NCBI GenBank assembly: GCA_964405335.1
Contig: CAYONP010000165.1
Span: 1 to 5,078, forward strand
Direction of reading: 5' to 3'
Length of the DNA: 5,078 nt
Origin: CAYONP01 sp964405335
Lineage (GTDB): Bacteria; Armatimonadota; UBA10988
Every line of letters starts with the position of its first letter. Position 1 is the stretch's first letter. The notes under the pieces were generated by a model. The model saw only the letters and a program-made list of their open reading frames with translations. It did not search any database and was not told the origin of the DNA. A program made the translations under genes and the position numbers. Below, one piece after another: positions 1 through 5,062 of this stretch.

Positions 1-8
1 ACAACACT

Positions 9-50
9 CCCCTCTCCCGCGCCGCGCGGGGGAGGGGCTGGGGGTGGGGG
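9..50. repeat. Hairpin plus four-run G-quadruplex motif
   Basis: Bases 9-21 (CCCCTCTCCCGCG) pair with 25-37 (CGCGGGGGAGGGG) across a 3-nt loop. This gives 13 pairs, one of them T-G. The right arm continues into G runs at 28-32, 34-37, 40-44 and 46-50, separated by loops of 1, 2 and 1 bases, so the + strand could fold either as a hairpin or as a G-quadruplex. The pattern of a C-rich arm, a G-rich arm and a CTGGGG tail resembles a dispersed repeat of the form CCCTCTCCC...GGGAGAGGG..TGGGG that I recall from many GC-rich genomes. That family resemblance is from memory and unverified. The element is probably non-coding. Confidence 0.75.
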
Positions 51-77
51 CTTGCCGGCCCGCGCGTGAGCGGCCCC

Positions 78-139
78 GTGGCGCCGGTTGGTAACCGGCG
101 ATGCGATGATGCGGGCAGCCGGTTGACAACCGGCGCTAC
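78..139. repeat. Inverted pair of GTRG-headed palindromes (REP-like)
   Basis: The left element reads on + as GTGG (78-81) followed by a stem: CGCCGGTT (82-89), loop GGT, AACCGGCG (93-100). The right element reads on the minus strand as GTAG (139-136) followed by a stem: GCCGGTT (118-124 on +), loop GAC, AACCGGC (128-134). The two share the same stem and face each other, an arrangement like the paired REP units called BIMEs. A GTAG or GTGG head followed by a palindrome is the published hallmark of REP elements associated with RAYT transposases. The assignment is by structure only. Confidence 0.7.
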
Positions 140-175
140 GGCGGCGAGGGCGCGGCGAGGCGATGGCCACGGAGC

Positions 176-224
176 GCGGGCGTCCCAGCCCGCCCGTCCG
201 CCCCGGCGTCGAGGTCATGCGACG
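176..224. repeat. Two small imperfect inverted repeats
   Basis: GCGGGC (176-181) pairs with GCCCGC (188-193) across a 6-nt loop containing GTCCC. CGTCG (207-211) pairs with CGACG (220-224) across an 8-nt loop. The first recalls the GCCGGCG-TCC-CGCCGGC stem of the 127-bp repeat at the right end of the window. Both are short enough that chance is possible in such GC-rich DNA. The rest of 140-231 shows no gene, no tRNA and no clear promoter. Confidence 0.35.
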
Positions 225-231
225 TCCGCAT

Positions 232-283
232 GGTCGACCGTAACGGTCGACCTACGCGTGGGCCGACCGTCTCGGTCGACGCC
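232..283. repeat. Head-to-head pair of GTRG palindromes (REP-like)
   Basis: Read on the minus strand, GTAG (255-252) heads a perfect palindrome: GGTCGACCG (232-240), loop TAA, CGGTCGACC (244-252). On + the neighbour starts with GTGG (258-261) and continues to CGACCG (264-269), loop TCT, CGGTCG (273-278). The second stem is imperfect further out. The two heads lie only 2 bp apart and point away from each other, so the pair is divergent, while the pair at 78-139 is convergent. Only 37 bp remain between this pair and the start codon at 321, so any promoter for the downstream gene must lie in or left of the repeats. Confidence 0.65.
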
Positions 284-320
284 GGGAGGTGACCGGCCGG
301 CGAGGGCCAATCGAGCCAGC

Positions 321-2141
321 ATGAAAACGCTCCTCGCGCTGCTGCTGGCCGCCCCTTGTCTGGCCTGGCAGCCTTATGACGATGTGTCCGCGCTGTGCGC
401 CGAGTTCGACGGCTTCGATCACGACACCGACGGCGACGCGGAGATCACCCGCCTGGCACCGCTCGGCGAGGGCTTCGCCGCGCGCTGTGAGCCGGCCGGC
501 GGGCTGGTCCTGGTGCTGATCGAGCCGCGCCTGGCCAACCCCGGCGACGGACCCGACCTGCGGCCGAGCCTGGCGACCTACATCGAGGATCTTGCCGCCG
601 AGGGCTGGGATGCGGTTGCCCTCGAGGCGGGGGTCTATGCCGGCCCGCGGCACCAGGACGGCCGCACGCTGCTCGCGCTGCGCGAGTTCCTCCGCGCCGT
701 CGCGGCGAAGCAGCCGTCGCTCCAGGCGGTCATCCTGGTCGGCGCCTACCCCGATGCCTTCCTGGTTCGGCAGTATGCCTGGTGGAAGCACGAACCGTTG
801 ACGCTCAACCGCGGCAAGCCCGACGAGCAGGCGTTTGAGGAGGCGGTCGACTTCTTGCGCTCGATGCCCGAACCGGTGGCGCACCGCTGCGACCTGGTCC
901 TCGGCGACCTCGACGGCGCGTGGGAGAACCTCTACCACCGCGATGCCGAGGAGCTGCCTTACCAGATCCTCGCCTTCCCGCAGGGCCGCGACGCCGCGGG
1001 CGAGGGCGCCGCGGGCATTGAGCAGGGCACCGTCGGGTTCGTCGACTTCTTCCTGGTCAACGACGGCCGACTGACGCTGACCACGCTGGACAACGGCCAG
1101 GTGGCCGCCACGCCGGCGCTGCCGGTCAACGAGGAGCTGGCCCCCGCCGACGCGGCGGCCGGCAATCCCATCGCCATCCCCGAGGTCTGGGTCTCGCGGC
1201 TCGACGCGCGCAACGCCTCGGTGCAGCCCGACCCGGCGGTGCGCGGCGCCGGCGGCGAGGGGCTGCTCGATGCCGACGGCAGGCCGCAGGCGGTGACCTT
1301 CGCGGCCCCAGACCAAGTGCCGCATCCGCACAGCTTCTGGCTCCGCGACGAACCGAGCGAGCGGGCCATGCTGGCCGACTGGTCCGACCGCCGCCACCGC
1401 TACCGGCTGGGCCAGTTCGCCGAGCAGTTCGTGCCGGCGAGCATGGACACCGGGTGGGGCTCGGCGTTGCCGGCACTGCGTGAGTCGTTCCCCGAGTGGG
1501 CCGAGTTCGACGCCGGCGGCTACGACATCGTGCGCGGCGACGTGCGGCTCGACGAGCTGGTCGACTGGCTCAAGCTGCCGGCGGTGGCGCGGGCGTTGAA
1601 GGCCCACGGCGACCCGTGGGGCTGCGCCTGGGCGCGGGCGGCCGACCCGGCGGCGCTGGACGAGGCCTGCGGGCCGGTGATCTACAACTGGGCCCGCGAG
1701 GGCACTGTGCTCCGGCCGACACTGGCGCAGACCTCGGGCAAGCTCGACTTCGCCGTCACGCGCAGCCTCTACGAATCGGGCCGGGTGCCCGACGCGCCGG
1801 CGGTCTGGCTCTACACCAGTTGCGAAGGGACCATGCCGCAGCACGGCGCGAGCGAGCCTTACACGCATCCGCGCTACGGCTTCTGGCAGGGCAGCGAGTG
1901 CATCCTGTTCCACCTCCACGGCTTGGCCTTGGTCGGCCGGTCGAAGGTCTTCTACGACGAGCCGCGCGAGTTCTGGGCGCAGCTCGGCGCGGGGCAGACC
2001 ATCGGCGCGGCGTGGCGGCGCTATTTCGTCGTCGAGGCGGCCGACGAACGGCTCGACGAGGATAACGGCATCGGCTGCAAGCGGTCGTACTTCTGGAACG
2101 TGCTCGGCGACTGCACCGTGCGGCTGGTGCGCCGCGGGTAG
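321..2141 (+). CDS. Secreted gingipain-like (C25/clan CD) peptidase candidate
   Basis: This 606-residue protein begins with a Sec signal peptide: MK, then a hydrophobic run at residues 3-15, with probable cleavage after CLA (15). That peptide fixes the ATG at 321. The frame stays open to 66, but that extension only translates intergenic palindromes. No good ribosome site is visible; GAGGG at 302-306 lies 14 nt away. Motifs in order recall C25 peptidases: VILVGAYPDAF (137-147), CDLVLGDLDG (190-199), PEVWVSRLDAR (287-297), a candidate catalytic His429-Gly in KAHGDPWG, a candidate Cys501 in LYTSCEGT, then ECILFHLHGLALVG, FWAQLGAGQTIGAAW (551-565) and a C-terminal NVLGDCTVRL (593-602) like the usual GDPTLRL. 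The proposed role is proteolysis, or a degenerate caspase fold, in periplasm or outside the cell. His to Cys is 72 residues, longer than in gingipains, and no propeptide, Ig-like or sorting domain is evident. The TAG stop lies inside a GTAG repeat head. The gene itself is near certain; the family call is moderate and by eye. Confidence 0.72.
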   Translation: MKTLLALLLAAPCLAWQPYDDVSALCAEFDGFDHDTDGDAEITRLAPLGEGFAARCEPAGGLVLVLIEPRLANPGDGPDLRPSLATYIEDLAAEGWDAVALEAGVYAGPRHQDGRTLLALREFLRAVAAKQPSLQAVILVGAYPDAFLVRQYAWWKHEPLTLNRGKPDEQAFEEAVDFLRSMPEPVAHRCDLVLGDLDGAWENLYHRDAEELPYQILAFPQGRDAAGEGAAGIEQGTVGFVDFFLVNDGRLTLTTLDNGQVAATPALPVNEELAPADAAAGNPIAIPEVWVSRLDARNASVQPDPAVRGAGGEGLLDADGRPQAVTFAAPDQVPHPHSFWLRDEPSERAMLADWSDRRHRYRLGQFAEQFVPASMDTGWGSALPALRESFPEWAEFDAGGYDIVRGDVRLDELVDWLKLPAVARALKAHGDPWGCAWARAADPAALDEACGPVIYNWAREGTVLRPTLAQTSGKLDFAVTRSLYESGRVPDAPAVWLYTSCEGTMPQHGASEPYTHPRYGFWQGSECILFHLHGLALVGRSKVFYDEPREFWAQLGAGQTIGAAWRRYFVVEAADERLDEDNGIGCKRSYFWNVLGDCTVRLVRRG

Positions 2142-2160
2142 GGCCGCCGCGGGTAGGGCC
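2131..2160. repeat. 15-bp tandem duplication across a stop codon
   Basis: GCCGCGGGTAGGGCC occurs twice head to tail, at 2131-2145 and 2146-2160, without mismatch. Each copy combines the last bases of the peptidase-like gene (CGC CGC GGG TAG) with the first bases of a GTAGGGCC repeat element. The first copy supplies the real stop codon at 2139-2141. The second runs into the full hairpin at 2157-2177. The duplication therefore copied the gene end together with the element head. Confidence 0.85.
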
Positions 2161-2202
2161 GCCTCGCCGAGGCGGCCGGCCCGTTCGGCGAACGGGCCCT
2201 AC
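2153..2202. repeat. Facing pair of GTAGGGCC hairpins between convergent genes
   Basis: On +, GTAG (2153-2156) heads GGCCGCCTCG (2157-2166), one centre base, then CGAGGCGGCC (2168-2177). Facing it on the minus strand, GTAG (2202-2199) heads a palindrome with GGCCCGTTCG (2178-2187), centre G, and CGAACGGGCC (2189-2198). The whole block is bounded by GTAGGGCC and GGCCCTAC. Both stems are perfect 10-bp arms around a single centre base. The block lies between two convergent genes and could end transcription from both sides. It lacks a T tract, so a classical intrinsic terminator cannot be claimed. Confidence 0.8.
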
Positions 2203-2282
2203 CTAACCGGCCGGCCCGTTCGGCGAACGGGCCCTACCTAACCGACCGGCCCGTTCGGCGAACGGGCCCTACCTAACCGGCC
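2178..2282. repeat. 35-bp tandem repeat, three copies, each with a palindrome
   Basis: Three 35-bp copies start at 2178, 2213 and 2248. The only difference among them is G to A at 2245 in the second copy. Each holds the palindrome GGCCCGTTCG-G-CGAACGGGCC, then CTAC (the minus-strand GTAG head), then a 10-bp linker reading CTAACCGGCC on +. The linker of the last copy (2273-2282) is the 3' end of the minus-strand glycosyltransferase gene, including its stop codon. The unit is therefore 25 bp of REP-like element plus 10 bp of gene end. There are no variable spacers, so it is not a CRISPR array. Confidence 0.9.
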
Positions 2283-3487
2283 GCGTTGGCCGACCAGCGC
2301 AGCTTCGCCTGCTCGTGCGCTTGCTGGTAGACCTCGATCGTCTGCTGCGCGATGCGCCGCCAGGTGAACTCATCGAGCACCCGCTGCCGCGCCGCGGCGC
2401 CGAGAGTCTCGCGCAGCGCCGGCTGCTCGACCAGTTGCCGCACCGCCTCGGACAGCTCGAGCGGCGAGCCCGACTCAACCAGGAGCCCGGTCACCCCGTG
2501 GTCGATGATCTCGGGAATGCCGCCGATCCGGGTGCCGATCAGCGGTAGGCCGCAGGCCATCCCCTCGAGCCCGGCGATGCTGGTCGCCTCGCGCAGCGAG
2601 GGCAGCACGGCGAAGTCGGCGGCGCGAAACAGATCGGGCATCGACTTGTTCGGGACGCGGCCAAGGAACGACGACTTGGCATCGAGCGGCGAGCGGCGCA
2701 CCGCGCCGATCACCTCGGCCTCGTAGTCCTCGGGCTTGCCGTCGCGGCCGCCGGCGAAGATGATCCGCAGCCGGTCGGCCAGGTCGCCCAACAGGCGGAA
2801 CGAGTGGGCCAGGTCGATCACCCCGTTCTTCGGCACGATGCGCCGGGCGACGAGCATCAGCACCTCGTCGTCGCCGATGCCCAGCTCGGATCGCTTGGCC
2901 CGCCGCCGCGCCTCGTCGGGGGCAAAGACGTCGGCGTCGACGGCGTTCGGCACGTAGCTGCACTGCTCGGCGGGGTAGCCGATGCGGGTCGGGGTGTCGG
3001 TCAGCTCGTGGCTTGGGCCGATGATTCGGTCGGCCAGGCCGAGCTGCCAGCGCCACATCTCGAGGTCGGTGCCCGTGTCGAGCGCCTGCAGAAACTGCGA
3101 GGTGTGGTTGGTGAACAGCCGCACGGCGCGGTCATAGGGCGCGATCAGCGGCGCGGCCCAGGTGTGGTCGTGCCAGTGGACAATCAGCGGGTCGCCGGTC
3201 AGCTTGGCCATCACCCGCGCCATCTCGCGCTGTTCCCACCATTTGCGGCCGATGCCCTTGGGCAGGCCGGGCACGCCGAGTTCGAGCACCGGCACGCCGT
3301 CGCGCTCGATCCAGGTCGAGAAGCGACGCTTGTTCGAGCCCCTCTTGCGCCCGTCGCCGGTGGTGACGACACAGGCCTCGCAGCCCAGCCCGCGCAGCGC
3401 CCCGGCGAGGAAGTGGACATGGGCGGCGACACCGCCGATACTGGGCAAATAGTCGGTGCTGACCAGGGCGACCTTGGGCGCGGTCAT
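2273..3487 (-). CDS. GT4-type GT-B glycosyltransferase
   Basis: This 404-residue cytoplasmic or membrane-associated enzyme probably transfers a sugar from a nucleotide-sugar donor to a polysaccharide or lipid acceptor. The N-terminal acceptor half has the GT-B glycine loop DYLPSIGGVAAHVHFL (12-27), VHWHDHTW (103-110) and a TNHTSQ strand (126-131). The donor half opens with VPNAVDADVF (179-188) and has VARRIVPKNG (213-222), whose Arg and Lys usually bind the donor phosphates. It continues with MPDLFRAADFAVLPS (283-297), the EX7E pair E300/E308 in EATSIAGLE, and GGIPEIIDHGVTGLLV (322-337). Length is normal for GT4. I chose ATG 3487 because GGAG lies 5 nt upstream. GTG 3508 would add seven residues, and an in-frame TAA at 3538-3536 limits any longer form. 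It diverges from the second glycosyltransferase across 95 bp. Its last two codons and TAG stop lie in the 35-bp repeat. Donor and acceptor cannot be read from the sequence. Confidence 0.93.
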   Translation of the reverse strand: MTAPKVALVSTDYLPSIGGVAAHVHFLAGALRGLGCEACVVTTGDGRKRGSNKRRFSTWIERDGVPVLELGVPGLPKGIGRKWWEQREMARVMAKLTGDPLIVHWHDHTWAAPLIAPYDRAVRLFTNHTSQFLQALDTGTDLEMWRWQLGLADRIIGPSHELTDTPTRIGYPAEQCSYVPNAVDADVFAPDEARRRAKRSELGIGDDEVLMLVARRIVPKNGVIDLAHSFRLLGDLADRLRIIFAGGRDGKPEDYEAEVIGAVRRSPLDAKSSFLGRVPNKSMPDLFRAADFAVLPSLREATSIAGLEGMACGLPLIGTRIGGIPEIIDHGVTGLLVESGSPLELSEAVRQLVEQPALRETLGAAARQRVLDEFTWRRIAQQTIEVYQQAHEQAKLRWSANAAG

Positions 3488-3582
3488 GGAGGCTCCGGAA
3501 CAGATCACCTTCGCATCGGCCGGCGCCCATCCTCCTTAAGCGCCGGCGGCGCGGGGCGATCTGCCACTGATCGCGAGGGACC
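3488..3582. promoter_or_regulatory. Divergent control region between two glycosyltransferase genes
   Basis: These 95 bp separate two divergent starts and should hold promoters for both, but I see no convincing -35/-10 pair on either strand. The visible signals are a minus-strand GGAG (3496-3493) 5 nt before ATG 3487, a plus-strand GAGGGA (3575-3580) just before ATG 3583, and the inverted repeat at 3519-3547. The promoter role is inferred from gene layout only. Confidence 0.5.
3519..3547 (-). promoter_or_regulatory. Hairpin whose loop carries AAGGAGG-ATG
   Basis: GCCGGCGC (3519-3526) and GCGCCGGC (3540-3547) are perfect 8-bp inverted arms around a 13-nt loop. Read on the minus strand, the loop is TTAAGGAGGATGG: a full Shine-Dalgarno core (3537-3531) touching an ATG (3530-3528). 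That ATG is out of frame with the glycosyltransferase and opens only an Arg/Ala-rich shadow frame. In-frame ATG 3487 lies 43 nt beyond the core. On the + strand the same loop reads CCTCCTT, like the anti-Shine-Dalgarno end of 16S rRNA. It could be a leader control element for either gene, a ribosome standby site, or chance. Confidence 0.4.
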
Positions 3583-4731
3583 ATGCGCATCGCCATCGCC
3601 TGCAGCGGACTCGGGCATGTCGCCCGCGGCATGGAAGCCTGGGCCGCCGGCATGGCCGAGCTGCTGGCCGCCCGCGGGCTCGACCTCACGCTCTACAAGG
3701 GCGGCGGCAGCGCCGAGCTGCCTTACGAGGTGGTCATCCCCTGCTGGCAGCGCGGCTCGCGTATCGCCCGGTCGATTCACCGGCTGGCCCGCGGGCGGGT
3801 GATCTGGCGCTGGGGCTTCGGCTCGACTTACGCGATCGAGCAGACCACCTTCAGCCGCGGCCTGCTGCGCCACCTCAAGCGCACGCAGCCGGACATCTTG
3901 CATCTACGCGACCCCGGCGTGGCCAGCGCCATGCAGCGCGCCGCGCGCGCCGGGGAGCTCAAGGCCCGGGTCCTGCTCGGCCACAGCACCAACGAGACCT
4001 TGGACTACCTGTCGCGGTTCGACCACGTCACCCAGCTCGCGCCCTACTACCTCGAGGAGTCGCAGCAGGCCGGCGTGGCCAAGCCGCTCTGGACGGTGCT
4101 GCCGAACTTCGTCGACGCGTCGCTCTACTCGCCCGGCAGATCGCCCGGCTGGCGCACCGAGCTGAACTTGCCCGACGAGGCGCTGGTCGTGCTCTCGGTG
4201 GCCAATCTCGACCGGCGGGTGAAGCGCATCGACTACCTGATCGACGAGTTCGCCACACTCCGCGCGGCGCGACCCGAGCTGCCGGCATACCTGGTGGTCG
4301 CCGGCGGCTGGGTGCCCGAGAGCGACGCCATTGTGGCCGAGGGTGAGGCGAAGCTGGGCGAGCGGGTGCGGTTTCTGGTCCGCGTGCCGCGCGAGCGGAT
4401 GCCCGACCTCTACCGCGCGGCCGACCTGTTCTGCCTCTGCAGCCTGAAGGAGATGATGCCCAACGCCGGGCTCGAAGCCTGTGCCAGCGGCCTGCCCTGC
4501 CTGGTTCACCATCACCCCGTGATCGCCTGGACCATCGGCCCGGGCGGCCGGGCGCTCGACCTGAGCCAGCCCGGCCTGCTGGCCGAGCACCTGGCCGAGC
4601 TGCTGAGCGACGAAGCCGAGCGCCGCCGCCTGGGCACCGCCGCGCGCGACTACTGCCTGGCCAACTTCGACCGCGAGGCGGTGGTGGAGCAGTATCTGGC
4701 CTACTACGAGCGCGTCCTAACGGAGATGTAG
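3583..4731 (+). CDS. GT4-type glycosyltransferase, variant donor loop
   Basis: This 382-residue GT-B enzyme is predicted to act in the cytoplasm on polysaccharide or lipid acceptors. The N-terminal half starts with MRIAIACSGLGHVARGMEAW, the glycine loop of the acceptor domain. LPNFVDASLYSPG (173-185) marks the junction to the donor half. VANLDRRVKRIDYLI (206-220) replaces the usual VGRL..KG motif, with Asn208 at the common Arg position and Lys214 near the Lys position. MPDLYRAADLFCLCS (273-287) precedes the EX7E pair E290/E298 in EMMPNAGLE. The usual GGIPE-type loop after it is absent; instead there is HHHPVIAWTIGPGG (309-322). I recall similar loops in another GT4 subgroup, so the enzyme is probably active on a different donor, but this is inference. 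The start is ATG 3583 with GAGGGA 2 nt upstream. The gene diverges from the minus-strand glycosyltransferase and probably shares its pathway. The TAG stop lies in a GTAGGGCGCGC repeat head. Confidence 0.92.
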   Translation: MRIAIACSGLGHVARGMEAWAAGMAELLAARGLDLTLYKGGGSAELPYEVVIPCWQRGSRIARSIHRLARGRVIWRWGFGSTYAIEQTTFSRGLLRHLKRTQPDILHLRDPGVASAMQRAARAGELKARVLLGHSTNETLDYLSRFDHVTQLAPYYLEESQQAGVAKPLWTVLPNFVDASLYSPGRSPGWRTELNLPDEALVVLSVANLDRRVKRIDYLIDEFATLRAARPELPAYLVVAGGWVPESDAIVAEGEAKLGERVRFLVRVPRERMPDLYRAADLFCLCSLKEMMPNAGLEACASGLPCLVHHHPVIAWTIGPGGRALDLSQPGLLAEHLAELLSDEAERRRLGTAARDYCLANFDREAVVEQYLAYYERVLTEM

Positions 4732-4748
4732 GGCGCGCTCTTGCGCGC
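4728..4748 (+). repeat. GTAG-headed hairpin overlapping the stop codon
   Basis: GTAG at 4728-4731 contains the TAG stop of the glycosyltransferase (4729-4731). It is followed by GCGCGC (4733-4738), loop TCTT and GCGCGC (4743-4748). The stem starts one base after the stop codon. The same GTAGGGCGCGC element returns at 4915 and 5042 with other loops. It may attenuate transcription or protect the mRNA end, but no T tract follows. Confidence 0.7.
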
Positions 4749-4815
4749 GGGTGGCCGTCGACCCGGCAGGACGGTAACCGGCCGCCGGGGTGCGGCGCGC
4801 GGGTTGACAAACGCT
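4749..4815. other. Spacer with decayed palindrome remnants
   Basis: No gene is visible. GTGGCCGTC (4751-4759) with GACGG (4770-4774) makes a weak 5-bp stem behind a GTGG head. GGTAACCGG (4773-4781) recalls the palindrome at 82-100. GGGTTGACAAACGC (4801-4814) recalls the palindrome at 118-134, with damage. These look like eroded members of the same repeat set. The match is by eye and short. Confidence 0.4.
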
Positions 4816-4844
4816 GGACCGCCGGCGTCCCGCCGGCCGCGGTT

Positions 4845-4910
4845 GAAGGGTCCGCACCGCGGACCACAGCCAACGTGGCGGTCAGCCGTGGTCCGCAGTG
4901 CGGACCCTAC
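4845..4910. repeat. 66-bp near-palindrome, copy 1
   Basis: The outer arms are AGGGTCCGCA and TGCGGACCCT, and the fold reaches a central loop near 4875-4881. The left head is mutated from GTAG to GAAG (A4846), which leaves an A-A mismatch against 4909. The right end keeps CTAC, so it has a GTAG head on the minus strand. It otherwise matches the copy at 4972-5037. Confidence 0.85.
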
Positions 4911-4914
4911 AGCG

Positions 4915-4935
4915 GTAGGGCGCGCCGTGCGCGCC
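4915..4935 (+). repeat. GTAG-headed GGCGCGC hairpin, copy 1
   Basis: GTAG (4915-4918) is followed by GGCGCGC (4919-4925), loop CGT and GCGCGCC (4929-4935). It closes the first 127-bp unit and shares its head and left arm with the element that overlaps the stop codon at 4728. Confidence 0.8.
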
Positions 4936-4971
4936 GTCAACCGGACCGCCGGCGTCCCGCCGGCCGCGCTT

Positions 4972-5037
4972 GTAGGGTCCGCACCGCGGACCACAGCCAA
5001 CGTGGCGGTCAGCCGTGGTCCGCAGTGCGGACCCTAC
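4972..5037. repeat. 66-bp near-palindrome, copy 2
   Basis: GTAGGGTCCGCA (4972-4983) pairs perfectly with TGCGGACCCTAC (5026-5037). Pairing continues inward to C5001-G5008, giving 30 positions with four mismatches: 4985/5024, 4995/5014, 4998/5011 and 4999/5010. All four are C-A or A-C on +, which become G-U wobbles in a minus-strand RNA. Both ends carry a GTAG head facing inward, so the unit looks like two REP-like elements fused tail to tail. Confidence 0.88.
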
Positions 5038-5041
5038 AGCG

Positions 5042-5062
5042 GTAGGGCGCGCCATGCGCGCC
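5042..5062 (+). repeat. GTAG-headed GGCGCGC hairpin, copy 2
   Basis: GTAG (5042-5045) is followed by GGCGCGC (5046-5052), loop CAT and GCGCGCC (5056-5062). The only change from copy 1 is in the loop (CGT to CAT), so the stem is untouched. Confidence 0.8.

Noticed and set aside
66..320. N-terminal extension of the peptidase-like gene from a GTG at 66
   Set aside because: The added 85 residues translate intergenic palindromes and are Arg/Ala/Gly-rich, while a textbook signal peptide starts at 321.
348..362. Lipoprotein signal (Cys13 in AAPC)
   Set aside because: Pro directly before the Cys does not fit a lipobox; a normal Sec cleavage after CLA fits better.
252..1919. Long minus-strand open frame (555 residues)
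   Set aside because: It lies opposite the peptidase-like gene, is Arg/Val/Gly-rich without recognisable motifs, and reflects the GC-rich codon pattern of the real strand.
2178..2282. CRISPR array
   Set aside because: The 35-bp units are contiguous, with no variable spacers; each unit is a palindrome plus a constant linker.
2804..3802. Plus-strand open frame (332 residues) over the glycosyltransferase pair
   Set aside because: It is antisense to a clear GT4 gene and then overlaps another in a different frame; no domain motif is visible.
321..4731. An anti-phage or other defence system
   Set aside because: A secreted peptidase-like protein beside two glycosyltransferases lacks the intracellular sensor or effector pairing expected; nothing in the window supports defence.
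4804..4809. TTGACA as a -35 promoter box (also at 123-128)
   Set aside because: No -10 box follows at the usual distance, and both hits are explained as palindrome loop sequence or its decayed copy.
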